From positions 1-27,705 of IMG/VR virus record IMGVR_UViG_3300032006_001707: DNA of 27,705 bases; one strand, given 5' to 3'. Made by a program: the position numbers and the translations under genes. Below the pieces are notes generated by a model that was not told the origin of the DNA, searched no databases, and saw only the letters and a list, made by a program, of their open reading frames with translations. Origin of the DNA: a virus. Positions 6,631 to 13,344 of the stretch are shown here, one piece after another; positions within the stretch are counted from its first letter, which is position 1; the number at the start of each line of letters is the position of its first letter.

Positions 6631-7506
6631 ATGGACCTAAACTTTTTAGAAGAGATCTATGAAGCGAGGATGACTCGTAATTCAACAGACCAACGTCAGT
6701 TAACATATACTGATTGTAGTGAGCGTCTATATCTGTCTCTATTAATTCTAGAAGTTTTAAGGAAGTATCCTTCATTTACACCAATAGCAAATGGTTATGC
6801 ACGAAATACAGTAACCAATAATAACTACAAGCATTTTCGTATACACGCAACAGATTTATATAACTTAATATATTTTGTTAATGGTGACGAAGATGCAATG
6901 AATAAATTAAAAGACCCTGCATCAGCAGTGGCAATGCGTAAACGTACAAAACTTCCTATAATGCGACTTAATGGATATCTACATCAAGTAGCAAGTGGCT
7001 TTTCAGGAAGTAACTCCGAACTGTTTATTAATATAGAAAATGCTTTACGTATTAATAATTCTGAATACAAAGCAATTAGACGCCAAGTAGCTAATTTTAA
7101 GAGTCTTGGAATGTTAGATAAAAAGAAAGTTGTAACAAAACTTCTATTAGCTACAAGAGCCAAACTAAGAAATAGTGATTTAATTCCTCACTTAGAAGAA
7201 TTAGCCGCACAGAGAGATTTAGAAACAGGACAGGTTGCTGACAATGAACCAACTATTAGTACGCCTGATGCACTTCCAACAACTAATAAAGACTTAATGT
7301 TTTATAGATACATTGTTGGTCCTCGTAATTTAGTTGGTACTAAAAAGTTTTTAGATATGGCTAAACAAGGTAAAAGTGTACCTTCCCCATTCGTTCAAGC
7401 CTACTTACCAGCTATTCAAATGTTAGATGATATAGTAAAAGCTGGCCCAGGATACATCACAATGCTCAGAGCACTCCAAAAACGAGCAAAAATGAACACA
7501 AAGTAA
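6631..7506 (+). CDS. Unknown protein of the structural block
   Basis: The 291-residue product begins MDLNFLEEIYEARM and has a Tyr/Asn-rich first third and a helical remainder. No family was recognised. It starts 8 nt after the KxDG gene in the same direction and is probably cotranscribed with it. The start contains L-E-E and I-Y-E, both compatible with the prohead-protease signature. Codon use matches the neighbours, with no sign of transfer. Confidence 0.7.
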   Translation: MDLNFLEEIYEARMTRNSTDQRQLTYTDCSERLYLSLLILEVLRKYPSFTPIANGYARNTVTNNNYKHFRIHATDLYNLIYFVNGDEDAMNKLKDPASAVAMRKRTKLPIMRLNGYLHQVASGFSGSNSELFINIENALRINNSEYKAIRRQVANFKSLGMLDKKKVVTKLLLATRAKLRNSDLIPHLEELAAQRDLETGQVADNEPTISTPDALPTTNKDLMFYRYIVGPRNLVGTKKFLDMAKQGKSVPSPFVQAYLPAIQMLDDIVKAGPGYITMLRALQKRAKMNTK

Positions 7507-7593
7507 GCCAAAAACTCCAAAAAGACTAAATATATATAACTGACATACAAGAGAAACGTATGTTAAGTCATTAGAGAAAACAGGAGAAATAAA

Positions 7594-7932
7594 ATGGCTG
7601 GAGTAGCAAGAGTAACAGGAATAGGTCACGCACATCAGACCTTATATTCAACAGCAAACTTAGGTTTTTACGTAATCGACGCAGGCGGATCATTAGCAGG
7701 CGAAGGTGGAATCGGCAAAGCCTTAGAAGCAATTGCACAAGCAATTAACCCATTAGCTTTCAATTCTGAAGGTACAGCTGGATTAGTTAACGTAGTAGTT
7801 GACGATTCACAGTGGGACGCGGCGGCTTTACAAGCGGCAGTACGTCACCTAGGAACTACAGTAGGTTCTGGAGACTATGACGCAAGTGCGGCAACGGCAA
7901 CTGCTGGTGGACAATTTATAGTATCTGCGTAA
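7594..7932 (+). CDS. Small Ala/Gly-rich, probably abundant virion protein
   Basis: The 112-residue product is rich in Ala, Gly, Thr and Val. It begins MAGVARVTGIGHAHQTLYST and lacks Cys and Lys-rich tracts. It has a strong SD (CAGGAGA, 7-nt spacing), an 87-nt leader containing a weak late-type CTAAATA (about 7526-7532), and its own strong terminator. This monocistronic layout, together with an even, soluble beta-type composition, suggests a highly expressed structural or decoration protein. That role is inferred from context, as no domain was recognised. Confidence 0.7.
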   Translation: MAGVARVTGIGHAHQTLYSTANLGFYVIDAGGSLAGEGGIGKALEAIAQAINPLAFNSEGTAGLVNVVVDDSQWDAAALQAAVRHLGTTVGSGDYDASAATATAGGQFIVSA

Positions 7933-7965
7933 TTTAATTACACTTTACTATTAAACACTATAGAA

Positions 7966-7996
7966 AAGGGCTCAGTTTATACTGGGCCCTTTTTTT
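7966..7996 (+). terminator. Rho-independent terminator
   Basis: AAGGGCTCAG and CTGGGCCCTT form a 10-bp stem with one G.T pair and a 6-nt loop, running into seven Ts. It lies 34 nt after the stop of the small virion protein gene. Confidence 0.9.
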
Positions 7997-8019
7997 GTGG
8001 CCGATAAGTATAACTAATC

Positions 8020-8442
8020 ATGCAATCACTAGAAATTAAAACATTAGTAGATATTACACAAACTGGCCAAACCAAATTTAAAAGCCAAGATAGACTATTA
8101 ATTAACCAACAGGCAAATTGGAATACTTTCCTTCAAGTTTTAAGTATGCGTATAAATCCTATATTTGATGGTAGTCCAGTTAAAGTTACCCGTGCATTAG
8201 AGCCTGAAGAATTTGGTTCTGATTATAAAGAAAAAGAATACAATGTTTGGGAATTTAAATTCCAAAGTGAACGTGATGAAGCATTAACACCCGAAATGTT
8301 ACGTGAGGACTTCGATTTAATACCAGTTATTAAAGGACTAGAAGAATCTATAATAAATAATAGTGATGCGTTCCGAACTACTGGGATGGCACAAAATATT
8401 GTGTTTATGTATGCAGATAATAAAGAAAGTCTCGAGACATAA
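8020..8442 (+). CDS. Unknown protein of T4-like marine phages
   Basis: The 140-residue product begins MQSLEIKTLVDITQTGQ and has a strand-rich, acidic body with an EKEYNVWEFKFQSERD segment. No domain was recognised. From recall, proteins with a similar beginning are found in marine T4-like phages. It starts only 24 nt after the terminator hairpin and lacks an SD. A TATAAC hexamer at 8009-8014 ends 5 nt before the ATG, so if it is a promoter element the mRNA would be nearly leaderless. Confidence 0.7.
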   Translation: MQSLEIKTLVDITQTGQTKFKSQDRLLINQQANWNTFLQVLSMRINPIFDGSPVKVTRALEPEEFGSDYKEKEYNVWEFKFQSERDEALTPEMLREDFDLIPVIKGLEESIINNSDAFRTTGMAQNIVFMYADNKESLET

Positions 8443-8445
8443 ATA
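8439..8445 (+). promoter_or_regulatory. T4-like late promoter motif overlapping a stop codon
   Basis: ATAAATAT contains the TAA stop (8440-8442) of the preceding gene and lies 112 nt upstream of the gene at 8558. The intervening 115 nt hold no other recognisable gene. Confidence 0.35.
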
Positions 8446-8557
8446 TAATTGTGAAAGAGTTAAGTTAGATTGCTAGTTCACCAGGCACTTAAAAACATAT
8501 AGCAGGCGATTACATATTAGGCCCCTTCCACGATAATTAACGGAATGGAGAGATATA

Positions 8558-8806
8558 ATGGCGAAAAGTGCCATAGTAAAAAGTGACGTAGAAAAAGATA
8601 ACCTAGAAGCTCATGTGGCTCTTTGCCACCAACGCTATGAGAATCTAGAACGCAGATTAACTACAATTGAAGACAAAGTCGAACATATCCATACCGATAT
8701 AATCCACGGCAATAAATCAATGATGAAAGTAATAGTAGGAGCCACAGGTACTATTATAGCTGGCTTACTTTCCACCCTTGTTGTATTGCTCATGAATTTT
8801 AACTAA
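8558..8806 (+). CDS. Small coiled-coil, tail-anchored membrane protein
   Basis: The 82-residue product has a charged N-terminal two-thirds with heptad-like spacing (NLERRLTTIEDKVEHIHTDI). It ends in one hydrophobic helix (about residues 58-80, VIVGATGTIIAGLLSTLVVLLM). The layout resembles XhlA-like phage membrane-associated proteins, so a role at the host membrane during lysis or superinfection control is possible but unproven. It has a good GGAGAGA site 6 nt before the ATG and is probably monocistronic. Confidence 0.75.
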   Translation: MAKSAIVKSDVEKDNLEAHVALCHQRYENLERRLTTIEDKVEHIHTDIIHGNKSMMKVIVGATGTIIAGLLSTLVVLLMNFN

Positions 8807-8822
8807 TCCCCCTTACATTAAC

Positions 8823-8829
8823 ATAAATA
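8823..8829 (+). promoter_or_regulatory. Late promoter motif placed for a leaderless mRNA
   Basis: ATAAATAC ends exactly 5 nt before the ATG at 8835 if measured from the last A of ATAAATA. T4 late transcription starts about 6 nt after this motif, so the transcript should begin at or next to the ATG. No SD is present. Confidence 0.5.
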
Positions 8830-8834
8830 CACGT

Positions 8835-9224
8835 ATGCTGTTACGTGAACTCTATAATCATCTAGACGAGAAACAAATCTGGGGTAGATCCGGACAAAAA
8901 GTAGTACGGAAGTTCCGATGTACTGTAGGTCGTCGCAAAGGACGTATTGTTAAAAAAATTGCACAATGCTTTGCCTCGCCTAATATAAAAGCTAGAGTTA
9001 CAATGAAGCGTACTAGAGGCAGGGTTGGCGCTAAGATGATGCGTAAACGTCAAAAAACAATGCGTACAAACCCAGCATCAAAACGAGTACAAGCATTAAA
9101 CAAAGCTAGTGCTAAGAAGTCAACAGCTAAAAAGGCAGTAGCAAGAAGTTTTAGAAACTTTAAACCAGGTAGATCTTTACCAAAACCTCTTAAAACTTAT
9201 AAACCAAAGAAGGCTAAAAAGTAA
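8835..9224 (+). CDS. Very basic protein, paralogue 1 (possible internal head protein)
   Basis: The 129-residue product is extremely rich in Lys and Arg. The first 12 residues, MLLRELYNHLDE, end in an L-x-E signature. A conserved module starting QIWGRS follows, with KVVRKFRC and GRRKGRIV and two Cys, and then a histone-like basic tail (KKSTAKKAVARS). The QIWGRS module is shared with the next gene, so the two arose by tandem duplication. The composition suggests nucleic-acid binding, perhaps packaged with the genome. It has no SD and is probably leaderless. The stop overlaps the next ATG. Confidence 0.75.
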   Translation: MLLRELYNHLDEKQIWGRSGQKVVRKFRCTVGRRKGRIVKKIAQCFASPNIKARVTMKRTRGRVGAKMMRKRQKTMRTNPASKRVQALNKASAKKSTAKKAVARSFRNFKPGRSLPKPLKTYKPKKAKK

Positions 9225-9661
9225 TGAAGGTAGCTGAAATAACAGAAGGAATTCTTACTGAAGGTGTACAGCAAATTTGGGGTAGATCTAAAGGTAAAGT
9301 TGTTAAGAAATACAGATGCACTACTGGAACTAGAAAAGGACGTATTGTTGCATCACCTACAACTTGTAATGCTCCTAAAAAAATAAGTAGTATGATTACA
9401 ATGAAGAAAGCTAGAAGGTTACGTAACCCAGTACTTCAAGTAAAAGCTAGTAGGCGTAAAAGAGCAGGTGTGGCTTCACAACGTATTGCATCATTAAATA
9501 AACCATTAGGACAAAAAAGATATGGCAAAGCTCAATCTCGACGTAAATCTTTAGGTAAAGCAAGTAGAATTAAACCTAGACATACACAGGTATCACGTAA
9601 ACAATCTGCACCACAAAGAGGATTAAAAAAGAGAGCAAAGTCAACAAGAAAGAAAATTTAG
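9224..9661 (+). CDS. Very basic protein, paralogue 2 (possible internal head protein)
   Basis: This 145-residue paralogue of the preceding gene has a leader, MKVAEITEGILTE, that also ends in L-x-E. It continues QQIWGRSKGKVVKKYRC with a KGRIVASPTTC core, then a long Arg/Lys/Ser/Gln tail with no hydrophobic core. Homology between the two proteins begins directly after the predicted cleavage point, as expected if the leaders are removed in the prohead. DNA or RNA binding is likely from charge alone. Its start overlaps the previous stop (TAATG), so it is translationally coupled. Confidence 0.75.
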   Translation: MKVAEITEGILTEGVQQIWGRSKGKVVKKYRCTTGTRKGRIVASPTTCNAPKKISSMITMKKARRLRNPVLQVKASRRKRAGVASQRIASLNKPLGQKRYGKAQSRRKSLGKASRIKPRHTQVSRKQSAPQRGLKKRAKSTRKKI

Positions 9662-9662
9662 A

Positions 9663-9669
9663 GTAAATA
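9663..9669 (+). promoter_or_regulatory. Late-type promoter motif (GTAAATA) placed for a leaderless mRNA
   Basis: GTAAATAC ends 5 nt before the ATG at 9675, the same spacing as at 8835 and 21754. The first base deviates from the ATAAATA form. Confidence 0.4.
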
Positions 9670-9674
9670 CTATT

Positions 9675-10169
9675 ATGAGAGCTTACGAATTTACAAAACC
9701 TATAGAAGAAGCAAAAGTCGTAGAGATTGTTCCTACTAATGAAGCTACTCCAAATCTCGGAGCAGTTGCTGGTAGGGTCGGTCAAGCTATGGGAGATTTA
9801 GCGTCAAAAGGTGCAGGAGCGGCGGCGGCTATGGGACAAACATTAAACAAAGCTAAACAAGTAGGTTCCAAAGTGGCCAAATCGGCGAAAGCGGCAATCA
9901 AAAAAGGACAAGACAAAGTAGCCTCAGCAATCCTTAAAAAAGGATCACAATTAGCAATTCCAACAGACGGTGGAAAAGAAGAAGAATTCGATATCGTAGA
10001 TATTAACGGAGACGAAGTTACATTAAAGAACCCAGTACCCAAAAAGGGTGAACCACAAGGTTTCGTTTATAAAAAAGATGAACTAGATGCTATAGTAAAA
10101 GCTAAAGCAGATAAAGTTGCAGGAAGCGATCCTGCAGGCGGTGGTAATCCAGCAGGACAGGTAGTATAA
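9675..10169 (+). CDS. Ala/Lys-rich protein with histone H1-like middle (possible internal head protein)
   Basis: The 164-residue product begins MRAYEFTKPIEEAKVVE, resembling the T4 internal-protein leader, with an I-E-E cleavage signature. A Gly/Ala/Lys-rich helical middle (about residues 30-95) looks like bacterial H1-type DNA-binding repeats. A small beta-like domain (EFDIVDINGDEVTLKNP, about 105-121) and a Gly/Pro-rich tail follow. No enzyme motif is visible. Packaging with DNA and injection are inferred from leader and composition. The gene is probably leaderless and overlaps the next ATG by one base. Confidence 0.7.
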   Translation: MRAYEFTKPIEEAKVVEIVPTNEATPNLGAVAGRVGQAMGDLASKGAGAAAAMGQTLNKAKQVGSKVAKSAKAAIKKGQDKVASAILKKGSQLAIPTDGGKEEEFDIVDINGDEVTLKNPVPKKGEPQGFVYKKDELDAIVKAKADKVAGSDPAGGGNPAGQVV

Positions 10170-10375
10170 TGAAAATTAACGATCTCGTAGGAGAATTTAC
10201 AATAGCAATGAGTAATGAAGAATCAGAAGTTCTTAAAAAACTCGATAATCCATTACCATTACATTCTTTTCCCGAACGTGAGCAATTCGTTATTGAAGGA
10301 CTTATCCGTAAAGCACTGGTAAGTAAAGTACGCAATAACAATATGACGTTGGTAGTTGCTAATGAAGACTTCTAA
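10169..10375 (+). CDS. Small unknown protein
   Basis: The 68-residue acidic, helical product begins MKINDLVGEFTIAMSNEE. It is coupled to the previous gene through TAATG and overlaps the following gene by 14 nt. No family was recognised. The middle (PLPLHSFPEREQFVIEGLIRKALV) suggests a short helical scaffold. Its place in an uninterrupted overlapping run supports it as a real gene. Confidence 0.65.
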   Translation: MKINDLVGEFTIAMSNEESEVLKKLDNPLPLHSFPEREQFVIEGLIRKALVSKVRNNNMTLVVANEDF

Positions 10376-10787
10376 ACTAGCACAAGATTTAGATACTATT
10401 ATGGAAGCAGGACTTCAAGAAGTCTTTATTCCCTATGCTAAAGGTAATAGCATACGTATTAAGAATACTGTAATTAGACGTTCCAAGCAAGGATTTTTAA
10501 TATTTGACGTTAAAAACAGTAAACGTATAGCAGAAACATTTAGTAAGCGTGGAGCAATAGCTTATGCTCGTTGTATATCCAAAAATAAGGAAGATGAGCT
10601 TAATACTGTACTACATTTGGATCAAAAGCTAGGAAAGTACTATATGGATAGCTTATATGCTAAAAATACCATTGAAAAGACGTCAGATAGGTTTAGACAA
10701 GAGTCTGCTTTAACACTTTTTGATATAGCGAAGGACAAAACATACGAATATACGTGTCAACTTGACGACTATATCTTTGACGATTGA
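10362..10787 (+). CDS. Unknown protein with a capsid-targeting-like leader
   Basis: The 141-residue product begins MKTSKLAQDLDTIMEAGLQE. It has two [IL]-x-E sites (IME, LQE) and the same MKT start as the T4 capsid-targeting sequence. The mature part is mixed alpha/beta and ends acidic (QLDDYIFDD). The ATG at 10362 was preferred over a TTG six bases upstream. It overlaps the previous gene, so it is likely translated by coupling. No function was recognised. Confidence 0.65.
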   Translation: MKTSKLAQDLDTIMEAGLQEVFIPYAKGNSIRIKNTVIRRSKQGFLIFDVKNSKRIAETFSKRGAIAYARCISKNKEDELNTVLHLDQKLGKYYMDSLYAKNTIEKTSDRFRQESALTLFDIAKDKTYEYTCQLDDYIFDD

Positions 10788-10789
10788 TG

Positions 10790-10796
10790 ATAAATA
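10790..10796 (+). promoter_or_regulatory. T4-like late promoter motif (ATAAATA)
   Basis: ATAAATAA lies just after the preceding TGA stop and 30 nt before the ATG at 10827. A weaker sigma70-like pair, TTGACG (10777-10782) and TATAAC (10799-10804) with 16 nt between, overlaps it, so the gene may be read both early and late. Confidence 0.45.
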
Positions 10797-10826
10797 ACTA
10801 TAACACTTAGGATAGGAATATAAGAT

Positions 10827-11750
10827 ATGAAAATACATGAACTATCAAAACCATTAACAGCAAATGCGTTGAATGAAAGTCTTGGCAAAAATTTCGGGCA
10901 AAAGCTTCGACTAGAATCTTTTACTCTAGCACAACTGGAAGACGCACGAAACAGACTAAGAACTCAGTTAGCAGATGTTGAAACTAATGAGAGCTTTGAA
11001 ACTGTTCATAGTAGCGATGCTTACCAAAGAGGTAAATTATTCCTTGACACAATCAACAAAGAAATTGCTGAGCGTGATGAATGGGTCGTAGAAGCTGATA
11101 AAGACCCACAAACAGATTTTACTAAATGGCTTAAAGGTACTCACGATAAGTCCGTAAGAGAACTTAAAGGAAATGAGTACGTTAAAATGTCAAAAGAATT
11201 TCAGGCAAGCAAAAGCAAAAAAGATGAAGCTGTAGTTAAAGAAGGCGCAGAAGAATCAGCTCAACTAGTAATGGCCGCAAAGGACATGGTTGACAGAATT
11301 ACTGGCTGGATGGAAGATACAGCTGAAATGCAAACAGAGTCAATGCTAGAACTAGGCGATGCAATCCGCGACGAATTAGGCAGTGAAATGAGTGAACAAT
11401 TCATTGGTACTGTAAAGCCAGCATTAGAACAATTATATACGACTTTTGAAGGAACACGTGAAGCACTAACAGGTGGCGTAGCCATTATAACAGGCGAAGG
11501 TGGGCCAGAACCAATGCCAGGTGAAGAAGGCGGTGAGGTTCCTGCAGAGGACCCAGCGATGGAACCTGTCGACGATGGAACTGGTGAAGCAGGTGCTGAA
11601 GAACCAGTTGCTGATGAATTTGGCGCAAGTGAACCTGCTACAGGCGGTGAAGAAGTTGCAGACAGGGAAAAAAGAGAAAGCGTAGAAAGATCACGAAGAT
11701 TAGGAAACATCCTAAGTAGCGAAGAGGCTACTTCAAAAAAAAAGTCTTAG
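10827..11750 (+). CDS. Acidic helical virion/core-like protein; zero-frame product of a probable frameshift gene
   Basis: The 307-residue product has a leader MKIHELSKPLTANALNE ending in L-x-E and a long helical middle. The segment LVMAAKDMVDRITGWMED (about residues 148-165) looks conserved. A Gly/Pro/Glu-rich acidic linker (about 218-280) and a short basic tail complete it. Composition resembles scaffold or core proteins of T4-like heads, but no specific homologue is claimed. The ATG follows TAGGATAGGAA. The end is unusual: a 7-bp hairpin, an SD-like AAGAGG and an A9-G slippery run immediately precede the stop. A -1 slip there would join it to the next reading frame, giving a protein of about 416 residues. 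Confidence 0.75.
   Translation: MKIHELSKPLTANALNESLGKNFGQKLRLESFTLAQLEDARNRLRTQLADVETNESFETVHSSDAYQRGKLFLDTINKEIAERDEWVVEADKDPQTDFTKWLKGTHDKSVRELKGNEYVKMSKEFQASKSKKDEAVVKEGAEESAQLVMAAKDMVDRITGWMEDTAEMQTESMLELGDAIRDELGSEMSEQFIGTVKPALEQLYTTFEGTREALTGGVAIITGEGGPEPMPGEEGGEVPAEDPAMEPVDDGTGEAGAEEPVADEFGASEPATGGEEVADREKRESVERSRRLGNILSSEEATSKKKS
11714..11750 (+). promoter_or_regulatory. Probable programmed -1 ribosomal frameshift site
   Basis: The heptamer A-AAA-AAG (11738-11744) is in the correct zero-frame phase. It lies 10 nt after an SD-like AAGAGG (11722-11727) and just after a perfect 7-bp hairpin AAGTAGC/GCTACTT (11714-11733). The zero-frame stop TAG follows at 11748-11750. E. coli dnaX uses the same heptamer with an SD about 10 nt upstream. 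No strong downstream structure was seen. Confidence 0.6.
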
Positions 11751-11794
11751 AAGGCCAAACTCTTAAAACAGAATTAATCTCAATTTTTCGTAAC

Positions 11795-12076
11795 ATGATA
11801 GGCGGTGCTGATAATAAAAAACAGCCTGCCTATCTTTCTTTTCAAGCAATTAATAAAATAATGCTCAATACAGGGCATCCACAATTTGATTACAATGGAT
11901 TCAAAGCAGTTTATGATGCTAATCCAGACTTCCAAATGTATATTAAAAACTTTGACGATAAAGGTGTTACTCTAAATACTAAAGTTGAAGCACCTTCAGA
12001 TGCTCAAATTCCTCAAGATGCTGGCGGCGATACAGTAGACCAAATGGCAAAACGTGCCACTGCTAACGCTCAGTAA
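11795..12076 (+). CDS. C-terminal domain reached by -1 frameshift (or separately initiated small protein)
   Basis: From the ATG at 11795 this frame encodes 93 residues (MIGGADNKKQPAYLSFQ to ATANAQ). The frame is open back to the slippery run at 11738-11744, where it reads VLEGQTLKTELISIFRN directly into the ATG. This upstream part looks like continuous protein rather than leader. The ATG at 11795 has no SD. It is therefore best explained as the C-terminal part of a frameshift fusion with the preceding gene. A miscounted A-run in the assembly (A10 instead of A9) would give the same fusion without a frameshift. Function is unknown. The domain is helical with an FDYNGFKAVYDANPDF core. Confidence 0.65.
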   Translation: MIGGADNKKQPAYLSFQAINKIMLNTGHPQFDYNGFKAVYDANPDFQMYIKNFDDKGVTLNTKVEAPSDAQIPQDAGGDTVDQMAKRATANAQ

Positions 12077-12080
12077 TTAC

Positions 12081-12109
12081 TTGACATAATCAAAAAACTG
12101 TTATATACT
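12081..12109 (+). promoter_or_regulatory. Sigma70-like promoter of the oxygenase/NfuA operon
   Basis: TTGACA (12081-12086) and TATACT (12104-12109) have a 17-nt spacer. The predicted start of transcription (about 12116-12117) coincides with the ATG at 12117, so the first gene may be translated from a leaderless mRNA. Confidence 0.7.
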
Positions 12110-12116
12110 ATATGCT

Positions 12117-12692
12117 ATGAGTGAGTATAAATTCCTTCCCACTTTGATGTGGAAATATAATTATGAGGAAGGATTTGATTTAAAACCATTTAAAGATTGT
12201 TTGGATCGAACTGGAATCAGAGGACACTATGAATCCGACGGTGGCTTAACTACTGCTGGCATGGGAGAAAATCCTCACGAATGGCCTAGCCTAGTTCCAT
12301 TTTTAACTTGGCTACAACCAAAAATAGAGTTAACATTAAATGAATGGTGTATTAATTGGAATCAATATCATATTACTAAAAGTTGGGTCAATAGTCATGT
12401 CAAAGGCGGCCATACAAGGACTCATGATCATGGTAATACTCATATAGTTGTTTCGTGTTATATTAAACAACCCGAAAACAGTGGCCATGTAGAATTTGAA
12501 AATATCTTACGACATCATTGGGTACCTTATATGCGTAAAGACGAATCTAAAAATATGCACGACTATTATAGTGTAGTACCAATTAAACAAAATGATATAA
12601 TTATATTTCCAGGATTTTTATCACATCACTCACAAGTTAGTAATAGCGACGAAGAAAGGTTAGTTTATACTATAAACTATTTTGTAAATTAA
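12117..12692 (+). CDS. 2OG-Fe(II) oxygenase-like protein (TIGR02466-like), copy 1
   Basis: The 191-residue product has the double-stranded beta-helix landmarks of this group. These are HDHGN at 103-107, the first His ligand region, then VSCYIKQP, then the IIFPGFLSHHSQ strand with the distal His at 170-171, and ER (180-181) supplying the arginine that usually binds 2-oxoglutarate. The family uses Fe(II), O2 and 2-oxoglutarate to hydroxylate unknown substrates. No SD is present, as the promoter abuts the ATG. It is followed after 1 nt by a paralogue. Such genes are common in marine T4-like phages, though substrates remain unknown. Confidence 0.75.
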   Translation: MSEYKFLPTLMWKYNYEEGFDLKPFKDCLDRTGIRGHYESDGGLTTAGMGENPHEWPSLVPFLTWLQPKIELTLNEWCINWNQYHITKSWVNSHVKGGHTRTHDHGNTHIVVSCYIKQPENSGHVEFENILRHHWVPYMRKDESKNMHDYYSVVPIKQNDIIIFPGFLSHHSQVSNSDEERLVYTINYFVN

Positions 12693-12693
12693 T

Positions 12694-13344
12694 ATGTATG
12701 AAGTAAAAATAATACCAAATTTAGTTTTCAAATATAATTACGAACCTGGCTTCGATATTAAAAAATTTAACGAGCATCTCGACGAATGGGGTGTAAGTAG
12801 TAAAACAGTTTCTGAACGTGATGGTGGAATAACTACAGCTGGAAATAATGATAACCCACACTTCTGGCCATCACTAACACCATTTATGGATTGGCTTAAA
12901 CCTAAAATAGAAATTGCTCTTAACGAATGGGACGTTGCATACGACTCATGGTTTATGTCTAAGAGTTGGGTCAACCGACATACTAAAAACAGTTGGACAG
13001 ATGCCCATGAACATGGTTCAGGATCAGTAGTAGTTTCTTGTTATGTTAAGCAACCCTCTAACGGTGGTAATATTATGTTTGAAACATTATTACGTGAACG
13101 TTGGGTAGCTTATTCAAGAGAAGATAAACATAGTAATATTCATGATTATTGGAGAGAAGTAGCAGTAAATACAAATGACGTTCTTTTATTTCCAGGATGG
13201 ATAACACATAAAACACAAGCTAACCAAACAGATGAAGATCGCATTGTGTTTACAATTAATATAGGGGCTATCTTACAAGATGCAACATGGAAAGCTAGTG
13301 ATCTTCATATAGAAAAAAAGGTAGAACACAATGGACTTAGATAA
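12694..13344 (+). CDS. 2OG-Fe(II) oxygenase-like protein (TIGR02466-like), copy 2
   Basis: This 216-residue tandem paralogue of the previous gene shares the pattern GGITTAGNND...WPSLTPF, the AHEHGSG metal-site region, VSCYVKQP, LLFPGWITHKTQ with the distal His, and EDRIVFTINI with the 2-oxoglutarate Arg. It carries about 25 additional C-terminal residues. The gene starts one base after the previous stop and overlaps the following Fe-S scaffold gene by 14 nt. The two copies have diverged throughout, so the duplication is not recent. Substrate unknown. Confidence 0.75.
   Translation: MYEVKIIPNLVFKYNYEPGFDIKKFNEHLDEWGVSSKTVSERDGGITTAGNNDNPHFWPSLTPFMDWLKPKIEIALNEWDVAYDSWFMSKSWVNRHTKNSWTDAHEHGSGSVVVSCYVKQPSNGGNIMFETLLRERWVAYSREDKHSNIHDYWREVAVNTNDVLLFPGWITHKTQANQTDEDRIVFTINIGAILQDATWKASDLHIEKKVEHNGLR

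Noticed and set aside
8353-8359. ATAAATA inside the gene 8020-8442
   Set aside because: It is within coding sequence with no start codon placed to use it, so it is probably a chance match in AT-rich DNA.
9782-10042. 86-codon minus-strand frame opposite the Ala/Lys-rich gene
   Set aside because: Low-complexity Ala/Pro/Ser complement of an Ala/Lys-rich coding region, with no start signals.
11261-11710. 149-codon minus-strand frame rich in Ser/Pro/Thr
   Set aside because: It is the complement of the acidic Gly/Pro/Glu linker of the virion-like gene. Low-complexity composition and no SD mark it as a shadow.
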